Shown here one piece after another: positions 25,501-35,905 of a stretch of 64,000 nucleotides of DNA; within the stretch, counting starts at the first letter, position 1; each line of letters opens with the position of its first letter. The stretch lies in the NCBI GenBank assembly GCA_021613375.1, contig CM038726.1, positions 7,310,349 through 7,374,348 of the forward strand, in the 5' to 3' direction. The notes under the pieces are model-generated. The model was given only the letters and a program-made list of their open reading frames with translations, had not been told where the DNA came from and did no database searches. The position numbers and the translations under genes were made by a program. This DNA is from Megaleporinus macrocephalus. Taxonomy: Eukaryota > Chordata > Actinopteri > Characiformes > Anostomidae.

Positions 25501-27402
25501 TGTACCCCAGCCAAAGGTAAAACTGCAGCCTGCACCTTGACGCCAACAGGGTTATATTTACATACAATCCTGTTGTACCAATGATTTTCCCACATTAATG
25601 ATATTTTTGCATGCTCATGCATTTAAGCTGCTGTTCTGTTTCCCTAGGTAGAGATGTTTGAACGTGACCATGGTCCAAACTTCCACCCTGCATTTGTGGT
25701 GCAAGCTAAGGCTAAGAGTATCACAGTAAGCCTTTTGGATGAAGATGGCAAAGAAGTGTGGGAACCCCATAATTTCTTTCTTACAGGTAGCCTTGTGCCT
25801 CCAATGTAGAAGCATTGCAGTTATACACCTGATGAATTAAATGGTAGTACTTTCAATAACTTTCGGTATGAACTACTTAATGTATTATAGAGATTCTGAC
25901 AGAATGTTATTAATGAATAAGACTCCCAAAGGAGTTGGATTACTGCTGCCAGGCATAGAAAGTCTTAGAACAAATTGGCAAAAAAAATCAGAATAACAAA
26001 GCTAGGGTAACAGGATATACAGCAAAAAAAAAAAACAAACACAGGATGATTACAAAACACGAAACATGAGATCCACGGTAAACAGGAAATGTTGGACCAA
26101 GACAAGAGGAAAATAGAGGGTATATAGCAATACAGGAAACACCAAACACCTGGGAACAGGAGGAGCTACAGATTCAGAACAGGTGAGGGGCAGAGACAAG
26201 AAGAAACACATGACCACAACATAAACACTTGTAGCACATAGCTACAACCAGGGATGAAAACAAGAGACAGACAGGCAAGAACAGGCAGTGTGTGACAACA
26301 CCGTATAAAAAAGATCCATTGAGTGATTGTGTAAATACAGTTCCTTACAATAGATCAAAATTTTAGTCATGCTTGGTCCATAAATATTATATTTAACATT
26401 TCTGTCTTGTGATATTAGGTACAGAGACAGCCATCCTCAACAAGAATACAGGTATGACATTTTTACTGGTTTCTCTACCTATAAATGTAAATAAACACAA
26501 ATAAACTTATTGAATATTGGATATTGGAGGTGCATTAATGTTTTCAATAACTTATTTTGACTAATAAACTGATTAATTATTTTAATGCTTTACATTACTA
26601 CATGTGTATTTTTTTCTATTATCTTACCTAAATAATACCAGTCACAGAAAATAAATAAAATATTTAAGTATATGTAATTGACTAACTACAGTAACAATGT
26701 CCATGATATTAGGCTACTAAAGTTCATTTCAATATCTAGAGCAAGTACAAAAAATGTCTGTACCTTTAACTGGAGTGTTGTAAAAAGGGCTGCATAAATG
26801 AGTAATGTTACATGCTGTAAATGAATAATGCAAAAAGAAAACCATCTAAAAATACAAATATCTTTTAGTAGAACTAAGTTGCTAAGAACTAAGAACTAAG
26901 AACAGAGTAGTTTGGACTTAATCCTGTTGTACTAGATAGAGATTCATACTCTAACCGAACACTAAGCACTTTTGTAAGTCGCTCTGGATAAGTCTGCTAA
27001 ATGCCGTAAATGTAAATGTAAATTACAGTTACAAGGCAACAGATTGACCAGCAGAGGCCACTATGGGGTTTACATAAGAAGAAGAACATTTTAACTCACA
27101 TAATAACATACAATGCAAAAACATAAAATGTCTTTTTTTCAGGGGTTGAGTTTGTGGATGAAAACAGGGCAGAACTCATCCAAAGAGTTTCATCAGTTAT
27201 GGAAATTGTTGACTGTCTACGAAGCAAAAACATGCTCACTGAAGAAATGTATAGCAACATTAAATCAGCAAAACCATCTCAGGAGCAAATGAGGATCTTG
27301 TACAAAGCTCTGGACACAGGAGGAGGAGCTGTGAAAGAAGAATTCTATAAAATGCTTAAAAGGAAACTGCCTTCCTTAGTGAATGAGCTTGAAGGCCACT
27401 AG
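6828..27402 (+). CDS. Ig V-set - FIIND - CARD protein (copy 1), 14 coding exons
   Basis: Hand-built model; all junctions are GT/AG and phase-compatible. Exons: 6828-6846, 6976-7299, 9012-9019, 18457-18484, 19768-19784, 21493-21577, 22265-22355, 23614-23715, 23804-24021, 24868-25121, 25406-25516, 25648-25786, 26419-26451, 27143-27402. Total 1,689 nt, 562 aa. Ig V-set at about residues 8-114, linker 115-200, ZU5 about 200-298, UPA 299-466, CARD about 478-562. The last three domains are the order found at the C-terminus of NLRP1 and in CARD8, inflammasome proteins in which an autoprocessed FIIND releases UPA-CARD. An in-frame stop lies upstream of the ATG. No signal peptide or membrane segment is visible, so a cytosolic Ig domain is inferred. 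No NACHT or LRR is present. Additional unrecognised exons in the large introns are possible; cDNA would settle the joins. Confidence 0.75.
6976..7299 (+). CDS. Exon 2 of copy 1: V-set immunoglobulin domain
   Basis: Flanked by CACAG and GTAAGT. It encodes model residues 7-115. Canonical V-set landmarks are Cys29 (TLYCHLSPE), Trp44 (EIRWFK) and D92-x-G-x-Y-x-C98. Extra cysteines lie at 50, 52, 88 and 109. The closest recalled family is fish butyrophilin-like/TRIM-associated V domains. It is closely similar to the exon at 36284-36604. Unlike butyrophilins, it is preceded only by a six-residue exon rather than a leader. Confidence 0.9.
9289..9365 (-). repeat. tRNA-derived SINE-like head with A and B boxes
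   Basis: Read on the - strand, TAGCTCACCCAG resembles a tRNA A box and GGTTCGAGCCC a B box, about 40 nt apart, as in an internal RNA polymerase III promoter. A proper cloverleaf was not established, so a tRNA-derived SINE head is more likely than a functional tRNA gene. Confidence 0.55.
9461..9985. repeat. Pair of ~63-bp direct repeats (9461-9523 and 9922-9985)
   Basis: Both copies share TGCATAAAAA, AGCAAAGCAGAAAGATATTT and AGCTTCTCACAAAA with few differences. They flank about 400 bp of AT-rich sequence and could be repeated parts of one element. Confidence 0.6.
10465..10540 (+). repeat. Interstitial telomeric (TTAGGG)n array
   Basis: About 12 units of GGGTTA in tandem with two single-base length variants. 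It lies inside the intronic insertion, far from any evident chromosome end. Confidence 0.95.
11307..11714. mobile_element. 408-bp MITE with long terminal inverted repeats
   Basis: The left end (AGCACAGAAAGTACGG...) and the reverse complement of the right end (AGCACAAAAAGTAAG...) match over about 65 bp, including GTCTTTGGTA and TTGGCAATAAATCTTAT. ATGT on both sides (11303-11306, 11715-11718) is a possible short target duplication. The short interior open stretch has no recognised domain. Confidence 0.75.
11760..17370 (+). repeat. Large ~56-bp minisatellite in intron 3 of copy 1
   Basis: About 90 or more diverged units of the pattern TCTAATACTGGGTTTAG, TACAGTATTTAAC, TTCATTATATCCAG, TTCTAAAAAGAG. 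It is interrupted by a non-repeat block at about 12875-13390. The same unit fills about 1.1 kb of the equivalent intron of copy 2. Spurious small reading frames on both strands come from the unit and are not genes. Confidence 0.95.
12875..13390. mobile_element. Non-satellite insertion inside the minisatellite
   Basis: The minisatellite is interrupted by unrelated sequence starting near TGTTACGTGCCCTGGC. This contains about six ~35-bp degenerate units (GAGAGCxGTGTAGTAGCA, 13030-13220) and then unique sequence before the satellite resumes at GCTGGGTTTAG. It is presumably a transposon fragment of unknown family. Confidence 0.5.
20320..21360 (+). mobile_element. ~1-kb insertion with Tc1/IS630-like transposase N-terminal remnant
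   Basis: Comparison with copy 2 (45.1 kb) shows about 1 kb extra here. Within it, a frame from about 20401 begins MEDIAERGRGRVRIRG. Later frames give a VNHELTMREAGQRVQPN-like stretch and, near 20840, GGRRG with a MFTRIQ-like block. This matches the HTH N-terminus of Tc1/IS630-type transposases common in fish. The rest is AT-rich and noncoding. Confidence 0.55.
22265..25786 (+). CDS. Exons 7-12 of copy 1: FIIND (ZU5 + UPA)
   Basis: Six exons encode residues about 191-466. ZU5 is recognised by KFTPEM, YRFVCPHAGRFQCRLTNLVF, a PAGPLYNIDC block and LHLPHCE. UPA begins at EGNQDGLGVAHF and continues through QVLLFYKI, STCQLTPHRKY and a KSITVSLLDEDGKEVWE block. Aligning to recalled human NLRP1 without gaps, His308 matches the catalytic His of the FIIND and Ser335 (codon 24978-24980) matches the nucleophile, but the residue before the cut is Leu334 rather than Phe. 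Both block boundaries are phase 1, so the whole set can be lost without a frameshift. The paralogue near 46 kb lacks it. Confidence 0.88.
24270..24635. repeat. Unclassified non-autonomous repeat in intron 9 of copy 1
   Basis: A purine-rich, CpG-containing block unlike the AT-rich intron around it runs from GGCAGGGAGGACAG to GAGCGTGACACC. Its style resembles 25950-26300. No coding capacity is seen. Confidence 0.35.
25930..26305. repeat. Unclassified non-autonomous repeat in intron 12 of copy 1
   Basis: An A-rich block from about CTGCCAGGCATAG to AGGCAGTGTGTGACAAC, resembling the block at 24270-24635 in composition and end sequence. It is absent from the second gene, where this whole region is missing. 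Confidence 0.35.
26880..27025 (+). repeat. L2/SINE-type 3' tail
   Basis: Contains TTGTAAGTCGCTCTGGATAA and TCTGCTAAATGCCGTAAATG, the widespread 3' tail of fish L2-type LINEs and the SINEs that borrow it, ending in a TAAATG repeat. Confidence 0.75.
27143..27402 (+). CDS. Exon 14 of copy 1: C-terminal CARD
   Basis: The acceptor TTTTTTTCAG precedes GVEFVDENRAELIQRV. The exon encodes about 85 residues ending in LVNELEGH and a TAG stop. The pattern F-V-D-x-x-R-x-x-L-I-x-R-V, L-T-E-E-x-Y and Q-M-R-x-L matches the CARD of NLRP1/CARD8. In those proteins this domain recruits caspase-1, directly or through ASC. An AATAAA lies 115 nt downstream. Confidence 0.92.
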
Positions 27403-27516
27403 AAGTGCTGTGTCTAGGTCTGGGGCTTAGGGGCAAGGAAAGTTTATATATTTCATATTTGTATAGTTATACAATATACAAAAACCAGACCATATATGAA
27501 TCACTTGCTATGCTTC

Positions 27517-27522
27517 AATAAA
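27517..27522 (+). terminator. Polyadenylation signal AATAAA, copy 1
   Basis: Canonical hexamer in an AT-rich stretch, 115 nt after the copy 1 stop codon. Confidence 0.65.
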
Positions 27523-28224
27523 CTATGGAAATACTTTACAATATGTCCCAAACAGAAGAGCTCAAATAGCAAGCTCATTAGTGAGTAACAGGTGTACTGA
27601 GTCAATACTTGGGTGAGGAGCTCCGAGAAGGTGAGCAGTGATCAACTGGCAGTGAACCCGTGACTGAACCGTGTGGCTCGAGGGGATCATGGGAGCTATA
27701 GTATCAAATAACATATTATTATAACATGTGGATTAGGATTAATAAAGGTTATTGTTGTAGCTGGTTTTACAGAAGGTAAAAGATGCTGGAATTTTTCTTG
27801 ACGGGGGTATGCACAGTCTATAAAAATGAATGATATGGCACATTCAGACTGGACTAAAATCACTGAGTAAAGCCGATTAATAATTATATTACCACACCTT
27901 CTCTTATGCCAGTCTTTCTGCTCTCCTGGAACTTGGAAGCACATTTACTGGACTTTAGATTTATCCTGAAAAGAAAAAATCTGTATAATATATAATATTA
28001 CTAATATTACATAATATTCTATATAACATATCGTCAACCAAATAGAAAAACTTTGGTCAAAGTAATAGCTAAGATTCTACCCTACAAGTGTAATACATCC
28101 ACCACATTTGTTCCATTAACTTCTCCTCGTTTATGAAAACAAAAGCTTCAAGTGAAGTGTATTGCTCCAAAATGAATGATGTACGTACAGACAGAAAAAC
28201 AAAATGATTTAGAGCTTATTTTTT

Positions 28225-28580
28225 GATGCTTTTATGTTTCCAGAAAGGCAGAGCTGTTTTCTGCCTCTGTATCACCATGAACATACTGATAATATAACTG
28301 GAATAGCTCTCCTCCATCTCTGCAATATAGTTAAACTAAAAAAGGCTGTGTCCCTACAGGACACAGAAAAGCTAGTTCACAACTTTATTACATCAAGGTC
28401 AGATTATTGTAATGTTCTGCTTTTGCTTGTTCCAGCAAAAGTCTAAACAAGCTTCAGTTATTTCAGAGTCCTAGCAAGAAAAAGAAAATGTATTATTATC
28501 CCAGATTTATCTACTCTACACTGGCTGCTGCTTCAGACTAGGTCTGCCATGTTTTGCACTTTTGTGTTTAAACTTTAAAA
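28225..28580 (+). mobile_element. L2-like LINE fragment (C-terminal part of RT ORF)
   Basis: Frames give LHLCNIVKLKKAVSLQDTEK, LVHNFITSRSDYCNVLL and then LSTLHWLLLQTR, the characteristic end of fish L2/CR1-like ORF2 after the RT domain. Frameshifted and truncated at both ends. Confidence 0.8.
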
Positions 28581-28857
28581 ATAAAAGATTAAACAACATA
28601 GCATTGTGTTCTGATACTTTAAAAAAATACATTTATTTACTCCCTGTATTAGTTCTGATTATTAGCTTCATTTCTCATGTATACTATTTACTGGGAAACT
28701 TTTTTGGAGGGTAAAAGAGGATGATGTAACATGTTATTAATGTGAATTAAGTGTATTTTCCCAATTTACAGCTCACCTGATTGCCTGTCAAATGTCGGCA
28801 TCGCAGATATCCAATTACATTGCTCTATCGCCCAGGTCTAGTGTCATTCACTGTATA

Positions 28858-29185
28858 GTGTTCTGTACAGTTTGTGGTTGTTGTTTAGTGTATTTGGTTT
28901 ATTCAGTCAGACTCACTGTATTGTGTTCTGTGCAGTTTGTGGTTGTTGTTTAGTGTATTTGGTTTATTCAGTCAGACTCACTGTATTGTGTTCTGTGCAG
29001 TTTGTGGTTGTTGTTTAGTGTATTTGGTTTATTCAGTCAGACTCACTGTATTCTGTTCTGTACAGTTTGTGGTTGTTGTTTAGTGTATTTGGTTTATTCA
29101 GTCAGACTCACTGTATTCTGTTCTGTACAGTTTTTGGTTGTTGTTAAATGTATTTGGTTTGTTCAGTCAGACTCAATGTCATTAA
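28858..29185 (+). repeat. 65-bp minisatellite, five units
   Basis: Units of 65 bp (TTCTGTGCAGTTTGTGGTTG, then TTGTTTAGTGTATTTGG) repeat five times, the later ones slightly diverged. The open reading frame across them is a repeat artefact. Confidence 0.95.
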
Positions 29186-29199
29186 CGTTACTACACTGA

Positions 29200-30900
29200 A
29201 TGTCGAGTTTAACGTGTTTTCCCGCCAATTTAGTCTCTTGGTAACAAACAGATGTCAGCAGATTTAACAGGAGCTGCTACAGAAGAGCTTTACTTTAGTC
29301 AGTAATTAACCTCCAGATGCGTGTTTAATAATTATAAATGTATACATAAATATAAAAACTACATTTGTTGTGTTTAATGAGGTGGGGAAAATTGTCTGTA
29401 ACTGAAGTTAAAAGGTTTTTGTTTGGAAGAGACGTACGCAGGTTAGCTGAGCTCGCTAAGCTAATTAGCGGTATAATCCTTATTTCTGTCAGAAACAGCA
29501 AATATCTGCAGCATTTCAGCTTCTTTGGCGTTTAGAAAATATCTGCTTCTTTACCTCTTCGAGTTAGACATCATTTATAAACCCTAACTAGCAGTTGTAT
29601 ATGAGTTTTCTGACGTTTTTGTTCGTAACAGCACAAACTCACAACATTAGCTTGTGAAGCTAGCTGCGCTAACTGATCTGCGAACGAATGTAAGCACAAA
29701 CTGCTTATTTCTGGATGTAACTGCTCTTCCTAAAGTGTTAATATGTGTTACTGCTGCTTCACCGTGTTAGACCACAACTTAAAGTCATTTTAAGGGTGAA
29801 AAGCTGTATATTTCAGTGCGTGCTATGAGCTAACGTTAGCATGTACTGTAAAGCTCCGTTAAAGGAAACATTTATCTGGTCTTTCCTACATGAACAGACT
29901 TTTGTCGTTTGTTCATAAGTTTTATTTATATTTATTCATGTGAGAGTCTGCAGTGCTAGAAGAAGAAGCTACACTAAGGTGTTTTTCAGGGCAGTTTAGT
30001 GAGGTGGGAGCTAAAGGGTCGTCATGGTGTATGTGGTTAGTTTGCTGCTCACAGAGAAGCGTCTGTCCAGAACTTCATCTTCTGAACGTACTGTTAACAT
30101 TTCAGCTGCTTACAGAGAGACTGCAGGTGAGAAAGATGGACTCTCAGTAGCTCCAGTTTATATGATGTACAACAGAACCAACGCAGCTTCTTCATACTGG
30201 GTCAGAACAGAGCTAATGTGAAGGACTGACACGAGGCTGAAGTTAGATGAATTTTCCGGTCCACCTTAAAACTTTGCAATAGCAGCATTTCGCCGACAGA
30301 TGGCAACATTTGACCGAGCCGCAAAATCAAGACGTGCAGTAATGAGAGTGATGGCACGTTGATCATGTTGACTGGATCCGGACGAATAGAAATCTGAATA
30401 TAACCAAAGAACTGAACTCCACACCGGCCTTTATGCACAACCAAAGGGTGAATGTACGTTGTAAGCATGACCTGAAGACCAAACCCCAGATTACTAATTT
30501 GTGGGAATCTTATTTACGATATAATTCACAATATAAATATATCATAATTCTGAATTATAACATTTACTACTGTCTTATAAAAAATCCAGTTAAACAGAAT
30601 TAAATTAAATATACAATATTTACTGCACATTTGGATTGATCTTTTTAAACAAGTAGTACAGTTTGGATGTCACTTGTTATTGGCTATTCAATGGGTTGTA
30701 TGTGTTGCTCTTTTTATACTCATGGGCCGATTTTAGATAATCCACCAATGCAGTTTGGAGAACTTCATATGAACCTGGCATGGTGGCTTTCTTTGCAGGC
30801 ATGACTCTTAAAGGACATAAAGGATATGGTCAAGTCCTTGTACATTATTATGTGGTCTACATTTTTAGGCTGTTTTAAAACTTCTTTCTGAATGTGACGG
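29200..30900. other. Intergenic stretch, no gene recognised
   Basis: Contains only short open frames with no family signature (for example 29953-30221). No splice-compatible exons or RNA structure were identified. Some GC-richer stretches occur near 29400-29700. Confidence 0.5.
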
Positions 30901-31380
30901 CGCTCAAAGGAGGAGAGGGACCACAGAAGGAGAGTTCAAATGCAAACTTTGTTTATTCAGTTGTCAGAACAAGGAAAAAAACATAAAAAGAAGGACCAAA
31001 ACACACAAAAAAAAACCAAACGGCAATTAGCCCCAGGCTTCCAGGTGCTCTTCGTGACTCCCAGAGTGACTCCCACGGTAAGAGTGTTGGTCGGGATTTC
31101 CAGGCGGCAGGCTCAGAACAGAGCTGCTGCCCGAGAAAGAGGTAATAAAGCCAGCCTGAAGTATAATCAGTTGGTCATTGTGCCCAAAGGAGGTCACTCT
31201 CTGAGGTTTGATGTGCTTAAATATGGAGGACAAAAAAATGATGTAAGTATAAATAAATAAATGTAAAAATAAAGAATTAAATACATACATATATAAATGA
31301 ATAAATAAATGCACAAATAAATAAATAAATACATTTCCATATTTCTACATTTATTTATTTATTCCTACATTTATTCTGTA
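30900..31380. repeat. Unclassified repeat followed by ATAA-rich microsatellite
   Basis: A non-AT-rich block (30900-31230) with a 106-codon open frame of low complexity is followed at about 31245-31370 by AAAT/ATAA tetranucleotide repeats. The open frame has no recognisable domain and overlaps the simple repeat, so it is not called as a gene. Confidence 0.45.
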
Positions 31381-32206
31381 TTTCTGCATCTGTATGTTAA
31401 TGAGGTGGGCGGTCCTATCCTTACTCTAAAGCAGGATTGGTTAACGAGCTCCAGTCGTTCCGGTTCTGCTACTACTGCCTTGGCCTTCAGCGGCTGTGCT
31501 CTGGAGCACTGATAGCTGTACAGCTAGCAAAAAGCTATAAGTTGACGCTCATTCATTTAGATCTACGTTGGAAAAGAAACACGTCTTACAGCCTAATAAA
31601 CCTCACTGAACGCAGTCTAATACACACACATGTACCAGAAATAAACATATGTTAAAAGCTATATGTGGAGCAGTCCAACACGATGGAAATGAAGACATTC
31701 TTCAACAGTCTTTACAGACCACAATTTAAAGTCTCATAAAAAAACAGTGGCGGATCTAGGATTTTTCTGAGTAAGGGGCCACAATATTCATAGGGACCAA
31801 GTATTTGTCCAACATCCTTGCACACAATCCCCGATTTTGGTCAGGTGTATACTTTCACCAGTCACACCATGTTCAAACACTTGAATGTAATTAAAAAAGC
31901 TCACACAGTAAAATATCCTGACCAATTTTACATGCATTTTACTGGACATAGACAAAATACTCTCAAACACATAAAGCACGTGAGAAAATCCAGTATTCTA
32001 TTCATTTTTAAAACCAAATAGAGTCCTGTCCCAGTTTGTGGCTAAAACACAAATATATGTCACAAACTCCAAGCATGTATTCGGCTGAAACCACGTTGTC
32101 TATAAACCACATTATTATTCATTTAAAACTGAAGGAAAGACTTAAAAGCTTGAAATATAAAAGTGAGTTGTGATAGATGTGGTGATATACGAACCAATAA
32201 AAATTA

Positions 32207-32310
32207 AAGCCATTACATTAAAGTTATGGTAAATCTGATCAACATTACATTAAAGTTATGGTAAATCTGATCAACATTACATTAAAGTTATGGTAAATCT
32301 GATCAACATG
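32207..32310 (+). repeat. 32-bp tandem repeat, three units
   Basis: CATTAAAGTTATGGTAAATC plus CTGATCAACATTA is repeated three times almost exactly. Confidence 0.9.
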
Positions 32311-33014
32311 AGGTGTAGGAATTCAGTGAACTTGTGTGCCACTTCACAAGATAACAACATCAGACATTTCATACATTACAGCATTAACTGTACCTAAATG
32401 ATTTCTGACCTGATGAGGCACTGGAGGTGCCATGCTCCTGACCAGCATCTGGTCTAGTCAGAACGTCTGTAAGCTTTATTCACGCTGGACATTCCTAGTT
32501 CCTCATTAGCGCCACTAGTGTTTGGGAATGGAATTGCATCCACCTATGATCTGATTATCGCTGTCATGCAAAGGACAGATGAGGGACAGGACAGGGGCAC
32601 CTAGGGTGACCACCTCCAGACAGACAAAATGTGGGACAAGTAGCACGTTTAAGTGGGAAATGTGGGACAGACATAATAATAGTAGGCTTAAAATATAATC
32701 TTTATCTAATTTAACAAGAAACATTTATTTTTGCCTTTTAACCCCACTGACCAAAAGATAGCCCAAGGTTGCTACAGTTTAAGGCCTATAGATTAATTTT
32801 GAAACTTTTTTTATTGGGATTATCAAATTAGTTAACTGTCCAAAGGACCAACTAAAGGTATGTTCTCAGTTTTGATAAAATTCAACTTTGATCAAAAAAT
32901 ATATACAAAAAATATTGTGATACTGCTGCTCTGTGTGCTGATTTATTTATTATTTTAATTCGCGTTGAAACAGATTTAACAGTTTAAAATAAAGTGCTGT
33001 CAAAATTCTCTCTC

Positions 33015-33389
33015 TCTCTCCGCATGCGCGGCTGTAAGTAGTTGACGTCTCGCCTCGCGCATGCGCAGTGCAGTGGTGGTGTTTTTGAACTCGGCGGAAA
33101 AGGAGAAGTTTTATTCAGAAAGAAATCGTTCTAAACGGGCGATTCACATCGCTAATGCCCCTTAGTACCCCGAGCTGTCCACTTTAACTCAGCCTGCTGT
33201 GGAGGAACTGGATGGTGGAGAACAGGAGCCTCGTAACTCAGAGAAGCAGGAAAGTGAGGTACGTGGTGGAGTTACTGAGGCGAGTCCAGCAGAAACATCG
33301 AGTAAAGTCGAGCTGCAGGCAGGGGCGGTTTCTCTACAAGCGGAAACGCCTCCCAACCAATACGATTTAAACAGTCATACTGACAACAG
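33015..33389 (+). promoter_or_regulatory. Putative promoter and noncoding first exon of copy 2, with NRF-1 motif
   Basis: A CpG-containing island in an AT-rich region. CGCGCATGCGCA at 33056-33067 is a perfect NRF-1 consensus palindrome, and CCGCATGCGCGG at 33020-33031 is a near match. A strong donor, CAACAG then GTGAGT, lies at 33389/33390. The open frame from 33199 lacks an ATG, so it is better read as 5' UTR. Splicing to the acceptor at 36092 (after a CT tract) would join it to the copy 2 start exon. This joining is an inference. Confidence 0.5.
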
Positions 33390-33496
33390 GTGAGTTTTGT
33401 AGCGACGCGAGAGAATATATTAGGTTTAAACAGAAACGGATGTATTTTAGATTAGAGGAGTAACCGTTACTTTAGTGTTTTACAGTCTCACGCGCA

Positions 33497-34604
33497 AAGG
33501 TGTCACAAGTATTCATATTCATTACTCAGATAGAAGTATAGATTCTAGGGTTCTGTAGAAGTTAAAGTATCAACTGAAGCTTTTTACCGCAGTAAAAGTG
33601 TAAAAGTACTGCTTTCAAAACGACTTAAAGTATAGAAGTAAAAGTAATGTGAGGAGAAAGTGCCATTAGGGATGAAAGCTTAGGCCGCACCACAGGGGTC
33701 TTTAGTGCACTAGCCCACCTCCCCAAAAACCCCATTCCTATAAAAGCCATAATGACTATAATGTTACATTAAAATGTTAGTTTTAATACATTTGGGATGC
33801 GCTAGGCTTCCTGTTTCAGGTGCAAAATGAATGTAGTTTAGTACAATGTAAATATATTAAAGAAGCATATCTGTGTACTACTGAGCATTAACATGTGTTT
33901 CATGGAGCAGAAGATATGATGACTAGTTGTCTATAAGGATTGTAATGGTGCAGTCAAACTTTAAAGGCAAGTTATCAATAATCTTTACTAGAATGTAAAT
34001 GTGCATAAATAAAAACAAGCTAAAATGAAATAGGAGTAACGAGGCTAGTTTTAAAATGTAAGGAGTAGAAAGTACAGATAATGGGATGTAAATGTAAGGA
34101 GTAGAAAGTACAGATAATGTAGTGTAAATGTAAGGAGTAGAAAGTACAGATAATGGAGTGTAAATGTAAGGAGTAGAAAGTACAGATAATGGGATGTAAA
34201 TGTAAGGAGTAGAAAGTACAGATAATGGAGTGTAAATGTAAAGAGTAGAAAGTACTGATAATGGAGTGTAAATGTAAGGAGTAGAAAGTACTGATAATGG
34301 AGTGTAAATGTAAGGAGTAGAAAGTACTGATAATGGAGTGTAAATGTAAGGAGTAGAAAGTTCAGATAATGGAGTGTAAATGTAAGGAGTAGAAAGTACT
34401 GATAATGTAGTGTAAATGTAAGGAGTAGAAAGTTCAGATTATGGAGTGTAAATGTAAGGAGTAGAAAGGACTGATAATGGAGTGTAAATGTAAGGAGTAA
34501 AAGTAAAAAGTCAGCAGAAAAATAATTACTGCAGTACAGTATAAATAACTAACATTTCTACTTAAGTAAGGTAACAAAGTATTTGTACTTCGTTACTTGA
34601 CACC
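33497..34604 (+). mobile_element. Non-autonomous TIR element with internal 36-bp minisatellite (copy A)
   Basis: The left end AAGGTGTCACAAGTA and the reverse complement of the right end AGAGGTGTCAAGTAACG form imperfect inverted termini. The interior holds about 13 units of a 36-bp repeat (TGTAAATGTAAGGAGTAG, AAAGTACTGATAATGGAG) at 34040-34510. A second copy, inverted, lies at 61115-62715. No coding sequence is present. Confidence 0.75.
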
Positions 34605-34979
34605 TCTGCACAGTGGCAACACATAGGTACAAACAAACTGCTTTACTGTAGATTACATGTGGGTATGTAGTGCGTTTGTGAGCACTAGTGCTACCTGTTC
34701 CAGAAACTATATAACACATACATCAAAGTTACTTTGTTTTATAATTTAGTAAATCTACAATCAAAGGTAACGTGAAATCACCAAATTTAATATTAACCGA
34801 CTCTAGAAGGACTGGAACATGACAGTCATGCCGCTTCGAACTAACTTTGGAAATAAAATGTAACTAAAACATAAATCAACACTACAGGTTTTTTTGTAAA
34901 CGGTGATGATCTGTCGAGCGTCTGAAGTGACGTTTAGATATGGCCAAGTGAACATATACGGCACAATACTGTTTCAGTA

Positions 34980-35905
34980 AGTGCAAACTCGACTGTATAG
35001 GGCAAACTTCTACTGTGACGAACGTGTACTTTTAAACAGCAAGAAACTACAGGAAACCAGAACCAGTGAAAACAAGGAAAAGATAGATCATGCTGTAACC
35101 AATGAGCAAGAACGTTCTTGGAGACTTGACAGATCAGAGGAACTGGTGCCCCATTTCACTCAATGATTGTGGAAGGTGATGGAGCAGGTGATTCATCTTG
35201 ACCAGTCTTACTGTGTGCCTGGTAGATCTATGTTTGATAATATAGATCTAATTCAGGATGGTTTGGACGTCTCCAGGCAATTGGGCTTGAAGGCAGTAAA
35301 AGGCTTTTGATCCGGTTGAACATGAGTATTTGTAGAAAGTTCTGGAGAACTTTAAGTTCAACCCAGGTTTCATAGCCATGATCAAGGTTCTGTACAGTGA
35401 CACTGATAGTGTACTTAAAGTTAACAGAGGTTTATGTGCCCCTTTTAAAGTTTACAGGGGTGTCAGACCGGGCTGTGCTCTGAGGGACTAACTAAGGGAC
35501 AATATCTCTGGTTCACATGTGCCCAACTGTACATCCCCTGTACAGCCTATGCTGATGTGAGCTTTTTAACAGACATTTTAAAAGATTTTGGGTTTTTTAT
35601 CATCTGCAACACTGTTTGCTCACAGTGATGCTAGTAATGCTGGTTGTGCTGGTGGTGGGGGTTGTTTTGAAGTCTCAGAAAACATCTTTTACTTCACTTC
35701 AGCAGTGGTGGGATGTGGCCAAGACACAAATTAAGATATTCTGTCAGATAAAGCTCTGGAGACTGAGATAGTGGACGTCTTCTCAGGAGAATAAGAGGTG
35801 GCTCATGATGCAGACTACGAGGTCACTAGGATTTTCTCCAGACTGATAAGATCAAGAGTTTTAATAGATTTTAAATACTACCAGAGTATGAATAACCTGC
35901 TGACC
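34980..35905 (+). mobile_element. Tx1-like LINE fragment (RT and endonuclease-linker pieces)
   Basis: Around 35190-35500, frames read as an RT core: SYCVPGRS, FDNI, then LGLEAVK...FDRVEHEYL, FKFNPGFIAMIKVLYSD and FKVYRGVRPGCAL. At 35660-35900 the sequence nearly matches 4325-4610. Stops and frameshifts are frequent. Confidence 0.7.

Noticed and set aside
30940..31260. 106-codon open frame with basic residues
   Set aside because: Begins in A-rich sequence, ends in an ATAA microsatellite, and no domain is recognisable.
33199..33393. Apparent coding exon EELDGGEQEPRNSEKQ before a strong donor
   Set aside because: The frame has no ATG after the upstream stop at TAG; kept only as possible 5' UTR of a first exon.
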